In this document: positions 1-8,246 of the stretch, piece by piece | How positions within the stretch are numbered: the first letter of the stretch is position 1 | Layout: every line of letters starts with the position of its first letter | Assembly: GCA_005789685.1 (NCBI GenBank) | Contig: SXXD01000172.1 | Coordinates: 1 to 23,929, forward strand | Length of the DNA: 23,929 nucleotides | Direction: 5' to 3' | Origin: Burkholderiales bacterium | Lineage (GTDB): Bacteria > Pseudomonadota > Gammaproteobacteria > Burkholderiales > Burkholderiaceae_C | Made by a program: the position numbers and the translations under genes | The notes under the pieces: generated by a model | What the model was told of the DNA's origin: nothing | What the model saw: only the letters and a program-made list of their open reading frames with translations | Databases searched by the model: none

Positions 1-26
1 ATAGGCAGTGTGGCAATTTTGTTGAA

Positions 27-482
27 TTAGGCTAATTCGGCGATCAATTCAATCTCGACGCAGGCACCCATGGGCAATTGAGCAACACCAAAGGCACTGC
101 GAGCATGCACGCCGGCATCGCCAAATACCTGTCCGAGCAACTCACTGCAACCATTGGTCACCAAGTGTTGCTCTGTGAATTCAGATGTTGAATTCACCAG
201 GCTCATCACCTTGACAATGCGTTTGACCTTGTTGAGGTCGCCGACAGCGGCATGCAGGGTGCCCAGCAAGTCGATTGCAACCGCTCTGGCTGCAGCTTTG
301 CCTTCTTCTGTTTGAATGTTCTTACCAAATTGCCCCGTCCAAGCTTGGCCGTTCTTTTTAGAAATATGGCCACTCAAAAAAACCAAATTGCCAGTTTGAA
401 CAAAGGGGACATAGGCTGCAGCGGGTGTGGCAACAGGTGGCAAAGTGATTTGCAATTCTTCTAGGCGTTTGTAAATGGACAT
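27..482 (-). CDS. RidA (YjgF/YER057c/UK114) family protein
   Basis: Small cytosolic protein of the RidA superfamily. Founding members hydrolyse reactive enamine/imine intermediates of PLP enzymes, but many subfamilies have unknown substrates. The 152-residue product is typical in length. The C-terminal part carries the family pattern ARSAFGVAQLP followed by VEIELIAEL; the arginine of that pattern is normally the ligand-binding residue. The N-terminal half has the usual FLSGH strand region. The frame stays open 17 codons further upstream, but MSIYKRLEEL matches where family members begin, so the ATG at 482 is preferred. No clear Shine-Dalgarno is visible before it. It diverges from comEC across a 161-bp gap. 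The longer N-terminus than canonical RidA and the PVATPAAAYVPF segment suggest a YjgH/YoaB-like subgroup, so imine deaminase activity should not be assumed. Confidence 0.88.
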   Translation of the reverse strand: MSIYKRLEELQITLPPVATPAAAYVPFVQTGNLVFLSGHISKKNGQAWTGQFGKNIQTEEGKAAARAVAIDLLGTLHAAVGDLNKVKRIVKVMSLVNSTSEFTEQHLVTNGCSELLGQVFGDAGVHARSAFGVAQLPMGACVEIELIAELA

Positions 483-547
483 ATTGAAAAAATGGGTTAA
501 AGATTTAAGTTTAAAGCAGTTCCACTGTGACACTGATTAACGTGCAC

Positions 548-573
548 TGCAAGTCAACGTAACTGCACTTGCA
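548..573. promoter_or_regulatory. Inverted repeat in the RidA/comEC divergent gap
   Basis: TGCAAGT at 548-554 and ACTTGCA at 567-573 form a perfect 7-bp inverted repeat separated by 12 bases. Nothing else in the 483-643 gap stands out, and no confident -35/-10 pair was found in either direction. It could be an operator for either gene or chance. Confidence 0.25.
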
Positions 574-643
574 TCGGAATAGCGGCTTGGACCTCTTAAA
601 CTAGAAAAAGCTGCGCCATGGTGGGCACAAAGAAAGGCTCGAC

Positions 644-3184
644 ATGGTGAGGACACTGCCGTGGTGCTTGGCTGCTTGGCTTTTGGGTACGGCGCTTCAG
701 TTGCAACAAGCCAGCCTGTGGTCGCTTTCTGTTGTCATGACTGTTGGCAGTTTAGCGGTCTCAGTTGGCGTGCTCTCATACTTGCTGCGCGCCAACAACT
801 CTCACTTCATAAACTGTCTCTTGGGGGCTTTGATTTCGTTTGGGCTGGCTTTGTCGCTTGTCAATGCCCGTTGTCTTTGGCAGGCTCAACACAGACTGGA
901 TCCTTTGATAGAGGGAAAAGAACTCATGCTTTCGGGGATCATTGCGTCCTTGCCTCAGCAGAGCGCAAGCGGTGTGAGATTCAGGTTGCAAGTTCAATCT
1001 GCTTTGGAGATCAGTGCATCCCGCAATGTCGTGGTGCCGGAGTGGATTGATCTTGCTTGGTACGACAGAGAGTCAGTTGATTGGATGACTGGCCGCCATT
1101 GGGCTTTACTCAAAGCAGGGGATACATGGCAGTTCAATGTGCGCCTCAAAGCGCCCCATGGCACGCTCAATCCGGGGGGCTTTGATGAGGCTTTGTGGCG
1201 TTGGGAACAAGGGGTCATGGCCACAGGCTCTGTGCTGACAGGCAAACGCGCAGAAGCGCCTCAAAAAATCAAGACATCATGGCTTTATCCTGTCGCACAA
1301 GCTAGGCAATATGTTCGATCTGAAATTGAACAAAAACTGTTGTCGGGAGATGCACAGAGTCGGTCCATGGCTGGCGTGATTGCGGCATTGGTCATGGGTG
1401 ACCAAGCCGCCATTCAAACTTCGGATTGGGATCTTTTCAGGGCCACGGGTGTCGCGCATTTGATGAGTATTTCGGGTTTGCACATTACCTTGTTCGCGTG
1501 GGTGATGGCCGGCGCAATGCGAGGACTTTGGCGTTTCTCTGCTGCGCGTGGAAGCCGTCTTTGTTTGCGTTGGCCAGCGCCGCATGCGGCTGTCTTGGCA
1601 GGCGCCCTGTTGGCCACACTGTATGCACTGTTCAGTGGCTGGGGCTTGCCCTCGCAAAGGACCGTCATCATGCTTTGGGTGCTGAGTTTGCTTCGACTTC
1701 GGGGTGCGCGTTGGCCAACTTTTTGGAGCCTTGGTTTGGCTTTGTGGGTGGTGGTGGCTTTTGATCCTTGGGCTTTGCTTCAAGCCAGTTTTTGGTTGAG
1801 CTTTGTGGCGGTAGGTGTCTTGATGGTCAGCGATCCAGCGAAACATGCTGAGCTAAAAACATTGGAGGATGAGGACTCTAAAACAGTACAAAAAAATACG
1901 TTTGATTCAATCGGCCTTCTTTGGATGGCAAAAGCATTTCAGTCACTGAAGGGCTTGCTGCGAGAGCAATGGGTGGTCACAGTGGCTTTAACCCCGCTTG
2001 CTATTTTGTTTTTTGGGCAGGTTTCATGGGTGGGTCTGTTGGCTAATTTGGTGGCCATTCCATGGGTCACTTGGGTCGTCACCCCACTTGCTATTTTGGG
2101 TGTATTGGCCTCACCGCTTTGGCTTGTGGCTTCTTGGGCCCTTCAGCCCCTCATGGCCATGCTGACGATCTTGGCCAGTTTACAAGGCAGTGTTTGGCAA
2201 TTGCCAACGCCACCGTTTTTCATAACGGTCCTGGCTATTTTGGGTGGCTTGATGTTATTACAAGCATGGCCATTGAACTTGCGCGCTTGGGGTGTGCTGT
2301 TCATGTTGCCAATCTTCCTGTGGCAAGTTCCTAAACCACAGCTTGGTCATTTTGATCTGTGGTTTGCCGATGTGGGTCAAGGTAATGCGGTATTGCTCAG
2401 AACGGCCAACCATGCCCTGCTTTATGACGCGGGGCCCATTTACTCAGAGACCTCAGACGCCGGACAAAGGGTGCTGGTGCCTTTGCTGAATCGCTTGGAC
2501 GTGAAGTTAGACAGGGTGATGCTTAGCCACCGCGATGCAGATCACACGGGGGGTGCACCCGCTGTGTTGCGTGCACACCCCAATGCAGATCTGTGGAGTT
2601 CTGTTGAGGTGGGCCACCCACTGGAGAACATTCGCCCTGTGCAGGCTTGCATCGCTGGGCAAAAATGGGAGTGGGATGGCGTTCAATTTGAAATGCTGCA
2701 CCCACTACTTTCGGATTACAGCAAGTCGGCTGGCGCCAATGGATTGAGCTGTGTTTTGAGGGTGGATGCCATTCAAATGGTTGAGTCAAAAATGGCGCTT
2801 GATCGCAACTTGGGAAGCGCCTTGTTGGCCGGCGACATCGAGGCGCCTCAAGAGTTGGCTTTGCTTCAGGGTTTGGCCTTGCAACCCGTTGGTGTTTTGT
2901 TGGTGCCGCACCACGGTAGCCAAACATCTTCAACACATGGTTTCATTGAAGCCCTGATGCCGCAATGGGCAGTGGTTCAGGCGGGTTATCGAAATCGATA
3001 TGGCCACCCTGCACCTCGTGTTGTTCAGCGCTACGAATCTCTGGGTGTTCCCTTGTCGATATCCTCAGAGTGTGGTGCTGCCCATTGGCAAAGTGACAAG
3101 CCTGAGCAATTGCATTGCGAACGAGAAATTCGTCGGCGCTATTGGCATAAACCTAGAAGTGTAGAACCAAGGGGTGCCGATTAG
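644..3184 (+). CDS. comEC: ComEC/Rec2 family DNA internalisation channel
   Basis: Inner-membrane channel that carries single-stranded DNA into the cytoplasm during natural transformation. At 846 residues it is full length. Domain order fits ComEC: N-terminal membrane segments; a soluble DUF4131/OB-like part ending near NPGGFDEALWRWEQG (about 175-190); a polytopic Competence domain beginning around MSISGLHITLFAW (about 274-286); and a C-terminal metallo-beta-lactamase-like domain from about 560. That last domain has GQGNAVLL, the SHRDADHTGG metal motif (H629, D631, D633, H634), LLAGDIE and LLVPHHGSQ. All metal-site residues expected for ComEC are present. A charged insert of roughly 40 residues (about 400-440) separates two membrane blocks. 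AAAGG lies 6 bases before the ATG. No other competence gene is in the window, so transformability cannot be concluded. It ends 35 bp from the convergent dctM. Confidence 0.95.
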   Translation: MVRTLPWCLAAWLLGTALQLQQASLWSLSVVMTVGSLAVSVGVLSYLLRANNSHFINCLLGALISFGLALSLVNARCLWQAQHRLDPLIEGKELMLSGIIASLPQQSASGVRFRLQVQSALEISASRNVVVPEWIDLAWYDRESVDWMTGRHWALLKAGDTWQFNVRLKAPHGTLNPGGFDEALWRWEQGVMATGSVLTGKRAEAPQKIKTSWLYPVAQARQYVRSEIEQKLLSGDAQSRSMAGVIAALVMGDQAAIQTSDWDLFRATGVAHLMSISGLHITLFAWVMAGAMRGLWRFSAARGSRLCLRWPAPHAAVLAGALLATLYALFSGWGLPSQRTVIMLWVLSLLRLRGARWPTFWSLGLALWVVVAFDPWALLQASFWLSFVAVGVLMVSDPAKHAELKTLEDEDSKTVQKNTFDSIGLLWMAKAFQSLKGLLREQWVVTVALTPLAILFFGQVSWVGLLANLVAIPWVTWVVTPLAILGVLASPLWLVASWALQPLMAMLTILASLQGSVWQLPTPPFFITVLAILGGLMLLQAWPLNLRAWGVLFMLPIFLWQVPKPQLGHFDLWFADVGQGNAVLLRTANHALLYDAGPIYSETSDAGQRVLVPLLNRLDVKLDRVMLSHRDADHTGGAPAVLRAHPNADLWSSVEVGHPLENIRPVQACIAGQKWEWDGVQFEMLHPLLSDYSKSAGANGLSCVLRVDAIQMVESKMALDRNLGSALLAGDIEAPQELALLQGLALQPVGVLLVPHHGSQTSSTHGFIEALMPQWAVVQAGYRNRYGHPAPRVVQRYESLGVPLSISSECGAAHWQSDKPEQLHCEREIRRRYWHKPRSVEPRGAD

Positions 3185-3219
3185 CCGATTGCAAAGTTGC
3201 AAGCATGCAATGATTCGAA

Positions 3220-4539
3220 TTACTTAATCAGTTCGGGTGAGAAAAATCGCGGCAAAAACAGCACGATGTCTGGAAAAACAATGATGGCCATCAGAACGAC
3301 CAACATGGGAATCAGCATGATCATGGTGTCTTTGATGGCAAAGCTGATGGGTACTTTGGCAACGGCACACGATATCATGAGGCACATGCCATAGGGCGGT
3401 GTGACGAGTCCAAATGCCAAAGACACAATGCCAACAATGGCAAAGTGTACGGGGTGCATACCCACAGATTCAGCCAATGGCTGTAAAGTGGTTCCAACAA
3501 TGATGATGGCGGGTATGGCATCTAAGAAGCAGCCCACAACCAAAAACGCGCCAGCAATCAATAAGCCGACACCAATAACGCCAAGCTCCCATTCTGTCAC
3601 GTTAGCCAGCAGTGCTTTAGGAATTTGGTAATAGGCCAACAGCCAGCCAAAGACCGATGCGGTACCGACGCAAAATAATGCGACCGAACTGAGTTTGCCA
3701 GTGTCCACAATGGCTGCAATGAAACTTTTCCAATTCATTTCGCGGTAAAAAAGCATGGACAAAACAGCCGCATACAAGACCGCTACAGCCGCAGATTCTG
3801 TGGCTGTGAAAAGCCCTACCAAAATGCCGCCGACAATGATGACGGGTGTCATCATGGCCGGGATGGACACAATGGCAGCCTTGTACATTTCAGTTAAATT
3901 GGCGCGAGGGTAGACTGGATAGTTGCGTTTTTTGGCATAGGCATGGACCGTGGCCATTTGGGCCAGTCCAATCAACAAACCAGGCACAATGCCAGCCAAA
4001 TACATGGCGCCGATGGACGTAGAAATAACCCCACCCCAGACCACCATCAAGATTGATGGCGGAATGATGACGGCAAGCACGGCAGTCACTGCGGTGATGG
4101 CGATCGAGAAAGACAAGTCGTAGCCTTCTTTCACCTGTGCCTCAATGAAGAGCTTGCCCTGGCTGGCCGCATCTGCAGTAGATGAGCCAGAGATGCCTGC
4201 AAAGAAAACCGACAAGATCACATTGATCTGTGCAAGCCCACCAGGAAAGTGGCCCACCAAGGCGCGCGATAGGCGCATTAATCGGTCTGTGATGCCGCCA
4301 CTGTTCATCAAATTGGCCGTTAGCAGAAAGAAGGGCACCGCCAACAAAATGAACGAGTTGTATGACTTGAACATTTCATTGAACAAGACCATGGGAGACA
4401 AACGTGGCTCCAAAATGAGAATGGGCAAAGCGGCCAGTCCGAGTGCAAAGGCGACAGGAACTCGAATTGCCAACAGTAAAAAGAAACCACCAAAGAGAAC
4501 AAGTGCCGCCATTGAAGGCGATAAAAGTGAAGCGCTCAA
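3220..4539 (-). CDS. dctM: TRAP transporter large permease, DctM type (first system)
   Basis: Large membrane subunit of a tripartite ATP-independent periplasmic transporter. In this family it forms the ion-coupled transport domain for organic acids. The 439 residues contain about a dozen hydrophobic segments, with family hallmarks such as PVAFALGLAALP near the N-terminus, GISGSSTADAAS in the first hairpin region, IPPSILMVVWG, and TPPYGMCLMI towards the C-terminus. The start is a TTG whose TG is shared with the dctQ stop (overlap TTGA). AGGGG on the minus strand at 4548-4552 lies 8 bases upstream and supports it. The next ATG (codon 10) has no such site. The 4-base overlap implies translational coupling with dctQ. 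The substrate cannot be read from the sequence. Confidence 0.94.
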   Translation of the reverse strand: MSASLLSPSMAALVLFGGFFLLLAIRVPVAFALGLAALPILILEPRLSPMVLFNEMFKSYNSFILLAVPFFLLTANLMNSGGITDRLMRLSRALVGHFPGGLAQINVILSVFFAGISGSSTADAASQGKLFIEAQVKEGYDLSFSIAITAVTAVLAVIIPPSILMVVWGGVISTSIGAMYLAGIVPGLLIGLAQMATVHAYAKKRNYPVYPRANLTEMYKAAIVSIPAMMTPVIIVGGILVGLFTATESAAVAVLYAAVLSMLFYREMNWKSFIAAIVDTGKLSSVALFCVGTASVFGWLLAYYQIPKALLANVTEWELGVIGVGLLIAGAFLVVGCFLDAIPAIIIVGTTLQPLAESVGMHPVHFAIVGIVSLAFGLVTPPYGMCLMISCAVAKVPISFAIKDTMIMLIPMLVVLMAIIVFPDIVLFLPRFFSPELIK

Positions 4540-5033
4540 ATCACAGACCCCTGGTTAGAACTTTCGCTGATGTCACTCGAATTGAAGATGTGATCCAGCA
4601 TAAAAACAATCCACAAAAAACCGGCAATAGGCCATGCAATGAAGATCCACCACATGGGCATCTCTGCCAATTCGGAAGTTTGATTCCAGCCAAACTTTGT
4701 GAACTCAATGCCCCAGTAGAGAATGACGACTGAAAAAACCAACATGGCTGTTTGGCTTAGTCGCAGAAGCACATGGGTTGCGCGAGGTGAAAGCTTTGGC
4801 AAAAAATCGACATCAAAGTGAAGACGTTCGCGCACCCCCAATGTAGCGCCGAGCATGATGAGCCAAACAAAAAAGAACCGACTCATCTCTTCGGTCCACA
4901 TGTAGCGTGGAATCAATTCGGTAAATCGGGAAAAGATTTGTAGGCTGACCGGAATGATCAGAAGCAAAACGGTCGTGATAAGCAAAAAATGAAGCAGTCT
5001 ATCGATCAAAGAAAGAATTTTTTGCATTGGCAT
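4536..5033 (-). CDS. dctQ: TRAP transporter small permease, DctQ type (first system)
   Basis: Small four-helix membrane subunit that pairs with DctM. The 165 residues show four hydrophobic segments and the DctQ pattern RYMWTEEMSRFFFVWLIMLG around residues 43-62, followed by a charged RERLHFDVDFL loop. There are two possible starts: the ATG at 5033, and an ATG two codons later at 5027 that is better spaced from a weak GGA. They give almost the same protein. The gene begins 57 bp after dctP, with a terminator-type hairpin in between, and overlaps dctM by 4 bases. This suggests dctQ and dctM are made as a unit at a lower level than the receptor. Confidence 0.92.
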   Translation of the reverse strand: MPMQKILSLIDRLLHFLLITTVLLLIIPVSLQIFSRFTELIPRYMWTEEMSRFFFVWLIMLGATLGVRERLHFDVDFLPKLSPRATHVLLRLSQTAMLVFSVVILYWGIEFTKFGWNQTSELAEMPMWWIFIAWPIAGFLWIVFMLDHIFNSSDISESSNQGSVI

Positions 5034-5050
5034 TCCAGAGATTTAAAAAC

Positions 5051-5075
5051 AACGGGCAACCCGAGGTTGCCCGTT
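5051..5075 (-). terminator. Terminator/attenuator hairpin between dctP and dctQ (first system)
   Basis: Perfect 11-bp stem: AACGGGCAACC at 5051-5061 and GGTTGCCCGTT at 5065-5075, with a 3-base loop. Read on the minus strand, the stem is followed by GTTTTTAAAT, a short U-tract, as in an intrinsic terminator. It lies 15 bases after the dctP stop and 17 bases before dctQ, so it would end most dctP transcripts and allow partial readthrough into dctQM. It may also protect the dctP 3' end. Confidence 0.82.
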
Positions 5076-5090
5076 CTGCCTCATTCAGTT

Positions 5091-6080
5091 TTATTTCAAA
5101 CTGTTGATTTTGGCGAAGATTGCATCGGCACCCACTTCTTTGGCGTAGGCAGCCATGACGGGATCAACCAATTTTTGCATCTCAGCACGCTGTGTAAAAG
5201 GCACTTGTTTTAATTTACCTTCTTTGGCGTATTTGTCTAGTTTGGCCTGATCTTCAGAGGACTCAATTTGACGACCATAGGCACCAGCTTCTTTACCAGC
5301 CTTGATGATGGCAGCTTGTAAATCAGCAGGTAATTTCTTCAGAGTCTTGACTGAAAAGCAAAGTGGGCGAATGGTAATTGCATGGCGTGTCATCAAGATG
5401 CTAGGGGCCACTTCGTAAAACTTCATGGCTTCAACACCTGCCGCTTCATTTTCTCCGGCATTGATCACGCCGTTTTGGATGGCGTTATAGACCTCGTTGT
5501 AAGCAATGACGGTGGGCGCCATGCCCACAGCGGTGAAGGTGCGGCTCCAGATGGGTGCGCCTTGAACGCGTACTTTCAGATTTTTGAGATCGGTCAAATT
5601 GCCGGCAGCTTTGTTGGAGAAAATATTGCGAACACCGCCGCCTGCATAGCCAATCAAACGAACTTCGGCTTTTTGCTCGACTTCATCGGCAATCGGCTTG
5701 AGCAAGTCTTGGTCAAGCACTTTGTTCCAGTGAGCCAGGTCACTGAACAAAAAGGGCGCGTCGATGAAAGGTGCTGCTTTAGAAAAAGTAGACATGTGGG
5801 CAGGCGAAACAATGGCGTAATCAACGGCTTTGCCTTGGTTCATGTATGCGAAGTAATCTTTTTCGAGACCCAATTCACTGTTTTTGTGCAGTACAAAATT
5901 GACCGGCTTGCCATAGTATTTTTTGACCAATTCTTCAAATTTAACCATGGCTTTGGTAAAAGCGTGGTCGTCACCAAATTGGGACGCGCCGTGGAGCGTA
6001 ATAGGGGCTTGCTGCGCGTAGGCGCTTAAAGCCATGACCGAAGAAAAAACCACGCCAAGCAGAGGCTTCAAAAATTTCAT
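5091..6080 (-). CDS. dctP: TRAP transporter periplasmic substrate-binding protein, DctP family (first system)
   Basis: Secreted receptor that captures an organic acid and delivers it to DctQM. The signal peptide spans about residues 1-22 (KFLKPLL, hydrophobic core, ALSAYA before QQAP). The mature part has the DctP features: LKNLKVRVQG with the conserved carboxylate-binding arginine (R171), then NEVYNAIQNGVINAGENE (about 193-210), where the family asparagine and helix lie. Total 329 residues, normal for the family. Two in-frame ATGs occur at 6086 and 6080. AGGAG on the minus strand (6089-6093) is 8 bases from the second but only 2 from the first, so 6080 is chosen. It is the first gene of dctP-dctQ-dctM and diverges from two dehydrogenase genes, which suggests a hydroxy-acid ligand. 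That link is inference. Confidence 0.93.
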   Translation of the reverse strand: MKFLKPLLGVVFSSVMALSAYAQQAPITLHGASQFGDDHAFTKAMVKFEELVKKYYGKPVNFVLHKNSELGLEKDYFAYMNQGKAVDYAIVSPAHMSTFSKAAPFIDAPFLFSDLAHWNKVLDQDLLKPIADEVEQKAEVRLIGYAGGGVRNIFSNKAAGNLTDLKNLKVRVQGAPIWSRTFTAVGMAPTVIAYNEVYNAIQNGVINAGENEAAGVEAMKFYEVAPSILMTRHAITIRPLCFSVKTLKKLPADLQAAIIKAGKEAGAYGRQIESSEDQAKLDKYAKEGKLKQVPFTQRAEMQKLVDPVMAAYAKEVGADAIFAKINSLK

Positions 6081-6088
6081 GTCCATGT

Positions 6089-6093
6089 CTCCT
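6089..6093 (-). promoter_or_regulatory. Shine-Dalgarno deciding the dctP start
   Basis: AGGAG on the minus strand, 8 bases before the ATG at 6080 and only 2 bases before the ATG at 6086. The spacing selects the downstream ATG. Confidence 0.75.
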
Positions 6094-6135
6094 GATAAGT
6101 TTTGATCACAACACCGAGTAGTGGTTGCTCCTTAA

Positions 6136-6150
6136 ACTTTAGGTTAAAGT
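6136..6150. promoter_or_regulatory. Short palindrome in the dctP/dehydrogenase divergent gap
   Basis: ACTTTA at 6136-6141 and TAAAGT at 6145-6150 form a perfect 6-bp inverted repeat around GGT, about 56 bp upstream of dctP and 83 bp upstream of the divergent dehydrogenase. It is a candidate operator for a shared regulator. No regulator gene is nearby, and convincing promoter boxes were not found in the rest of 6087-6232. Confidence 0.3.
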
Positions 6151-6232
6151 CATCTAAATGCTCTTGGGGTAAACCATTGCTTCCGAACGAATCAGGCCTC
6201 CAAATTTTTAAATTAACACAAGAAAGCAAAAC

Positions 6233-7129
6233 ATGAAGCACATCGGATTTATTGGCGCATCAGGTTTGATGGGGCACGGCATTGCCAAGAATTTGCTGGC
6301 CAAAGGTTTCCAAGTTTCTTTGACTGCGCACTCTAAGCAACAGCCATTGAAGGATCTAATCGCCGCAGGGGCAAAGCTTGTGGGCTGTCACGCCGATTTG
6401 TCTCCATGTGATGCGGTCATCATTTGTGTCACCGGCACACCTCAGGTCGAAGCTGCCCTTGAAGGCCCGCAAGGAATTTTGAGCAAAGCTCGTGCAGGGC
6501 TTGTGGTTGTGGACGCCTCAACGAGCGAACCCGATTCAACACGCCGACTGGCTGCCCGCTGCAATGAAGCTGGCATGACTTTGGTTGACGCGCCATTAGC
6601 GCGATCGCCTGTCGAGGCTGAGGAAGGTCGACTTAACACCATGGTGGGCGCTTCCCCTGCAGTTTTTGCGCAGCTTGAGCCCGTCTTCCAGGCTTATTGT
6701 GAAAATATTTTTCACGTCGGTGAAACTGGCGCGGCCCATGTCATCAAGCTGTTGAACAACTTTCTGGGTCAAGCCATTACCACCGCTGCGGCTGAAGCCT
6801 TCGCGGTAGGTGCCAAAGCAGGTATTGATGTGAGCCAATTGGTTCGCGTGGTGTCGGCAGGTGCTGTCAATTCTGGTTTATTCCAGGCCATGGCCAAAAC
6901 GCTTGAGGGTGACTACACCGGTTTGAAGTTCGAGTTGAACAACGCGTCAAAAGATTTGCGTTACTACGTCCATCTGACTGAAAGTGTGAAAGCACCGTCG
7001 CTGGTTGGCACAAGCGTGCACCAAAGTTTGATAACCGCTTGCGCGCTGGGTTATGGACAAGAATTGGTGCCTTCACTGGTCAAAGCGCAGGCGCAAATTA
7101 ACCAGGTCAAAATTGGTACGGCAAGCTGA
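6233..7129 (+). CDS. NAD(P)-dependent beta-hydroxyacid dehydrogenase (3-hydroxyisobutyrate dehydrogenase family)
   Basis: Cytosolic oxidoreductase of the beta-hydroxyacid dehydrogenase superfamily, which interconverts 3-hydroxy acids and semialdehydes or related tartronate-semialdehyde-type substrates. The 298 residues are the normal length. The Rossmann motif GFIGASGLMG is at residues 4-13. The substrate loop, DAPVSGG in canonical members, reads DAPLARS here (119-125). The catalytic lysine is K172 in HVIKLLNNF. A C-terminal all-helical domain follows. AAGAAAG precedes the ATG. The next gene starts 1 bp after its stop, so the two are co-translated. It diverges from the first TRAP operon and probably acts on something related to the imported acid. 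The changed substrate loop argues against simply calling it 3-hydroxyisobutyrate dehydrogenase. Sulfolactaldehyde reductases also carry an arginine in this loop, so a differently charged substrate is possible. Confidence 0.88.
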   Translation: MKHIGFIGASGLMGHGIAKNLLAKGFQVSLTAHSKQQPLKDLIAAGAKLVGCHADLSPCDAVIICVTGTPQVEAALEGPQGILSKARAGLVVVDASTSEPDSTRRLAARCNEAGMTLVDAPLARSPVEAEEGRLNTMVGASPAVFAQLEPVFQAYCENIFHVGETGAAHVIKLLNNFLGQAITTAAAEAFAVGAKAGIDVSQLVRVVSAGAVNSGLFQAMAKTLEGDYTGLKFELNNASKDLRYYVHLTESVKAPSLVGTSVHQSLITACALGYGQELVPSLVKAQAQINQVKIGTAS

Positions 7130-7130
7130 C

Positions 7131-8138
7131 ATGACATCCAAAATGGTCATAGCGCTGGTGGGTTTGGGCTCTGGCGCTTTGCCGCACCTTCGCAGCTTGG
7201 AAGATCTTAAAGACCGCGTTGAATTGCGATATGCGTTTACCCGGCAACCACGTGCCGATCGAATTCAAGCTTACACGGGGCCAGTCCATTTGACTGACTC
7301 GCTTGAACTCATTTTGCAAGACCCTGAGGTTCAGGCTGTCATTGTTGCCACGCCTGCGTCTACACATCTGGATATTTGTCAGCGTTGCTTTGCCGCTGGA
7401 AAGCACGTCTTGCTAGAAAAGCCTCTTGAGCTTAATTTGGAGAGGTCTACCCAATTGGTTGAATTGGCAGCCCAGTCCGGTCTTCAACTGGGGGTGGTTC
7501 TGCAACATCGCTTCCGTGAAGCTTCGCAAGTTTTGCAAAAGTTGCTGATTGATGGCCGCTTGGGTGAGGTACAGGCTGCATCCATTCGAGTGCCTTGGTG
7601 GCGTTCACAAGCGTATTACAACGAGCCAGGCAGAGGCACGCTTGCTCGTGATGGTGGGGGCGTGTTACTAACGCAAGCCATTCACACATTGGACTTGTTC
7701 CGCGCACTGGTAGGTATTCAGTCGGTTAAGTCTGCGGTAGTTCGCCAAACACGATTGCATCAGATGGAGACAGAAGACTATGTCAGTGCACTGCTGGTCT
7801 TAGGCAATGGCGCGCCCGGTGACTTGATGGCCACCACCGCCATGTACCCAGGTTTTCCAGAAACGATTGAAATCATCGGCACGCTGGGCAGTGCCCGCTT
7901 GACTGGGGGCAACCTGCAGGTTCACTTTTTGGAGGGAGCGCCTGTGACCATTAGCAGCGAGGGTGGCACTGGAAGTGGCGTCAACCCTATGGACTTTTCG
8001 CATGAACCACACCGTGAACTCATCACTGATTTCATGCAAGCCATCTTTGAAAAGCGTGCACCGCGTGTGAGCGGCGCAGAGGCATTGAAAACGCAGGCTC
8101 TGATTAGCGAGTTGTTGCGAGTAGGGCAAAGGCGTTGA
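7131..8138 (+). CDS. Gfo/Idh/MocA family oxidoreductase
   Basis: NAD(P)-dependent oxidoreductase of the glucose-fructose oxidoreductase/inositol dehydrogenase/MocA family, whose members act on sugars, cyclitols or sugar acids. The 335 residues have an N-terminal Rossmann domain (ALVGLGSGALPHL, about 7-19), the EKPLE motif with E96, K97 and P98, and the C-terminal domain with DGGGVLLTQAIHTLDLF, including the family histidine H185. The dinucleotide motif is a little unusual (GLGSGALPH rather than GxGxxG-xxH). The ATG at 7131 lies 1 bp after the preceding stop. The frame is open further upstream inside the previous gene, but the Rossmann strand begins right after this ATG. Pairing with a beta-hydroxyacid dehydrogenase and a TRAP transporter suggests a two-step oxidation of an imported hydroxylated compound. 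The substrate is unknown. Confidence 0.9.
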   Translation: MTSKMVIALVGLGSGALPHLRSLEDLKDRVELRYAFTRQPRADRIQAYTGPVHLTDSLELILQDPEVQAVIVATPASTHLDICQRCFAAGKHVLLEKPLELNLERSTQLVELAAQSGLQLGVVLQHRFREASQVLQKLLIDGRLGEVQAASIRVPWWRSQAYYNEPGRGTLARDGGGVLLTQAIHTLDLFRALVGIQSVKSAVVRQTRLHQMETEDYVSALLVLGNGAPGDLMATTAMYPGFPETIEIIGTLGSARLTGGNLQVHFLEGAPVTISSEGGTGSGVNPMDFSHEPHRELITDFMQAIFEKRAPRVSGAEALKTQALISELLRVGQRR

Positions 8139-8246
8139 GCTGCTACGGCGTTTTGCGCCTAGTAAATACCCTCTGTAAATTTCTTATTTGATGTGATTCA
8201 ATCCCGCTTTTTTACATTCATTCACAAAATCAAGGAATCTCACCCC

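Noticed and set aside
1277..1846. 189-codon minus-strand open frame inside comEC
   Set aside because: Its composition is unusually rich in Pro, Gln, Arg and His, as expected for the reverse complement of a membrane-protein gene. No domain is seen.
5382..6029. 215-codon plus-strand open frame antisense to the first dctP
   Set aside because: It lies wholly inside dctP on the opposite strand, lacks recognisable motifs, and the dctP frame has a signal peptide and family motifs. It is a shadow of that gene.
8147..8161. Possible terminator after the Gfo/Idh gene
   Set aside because: The stem GGCG/CGCC is only 4 bp and no T-run follows.
8193..8246. Longer N-terminus for the Bug receptor gene
   Set aside because: The codons before 8247 do not resemble a signal peptide, and AAGGA is placed for the ATG at 8247.
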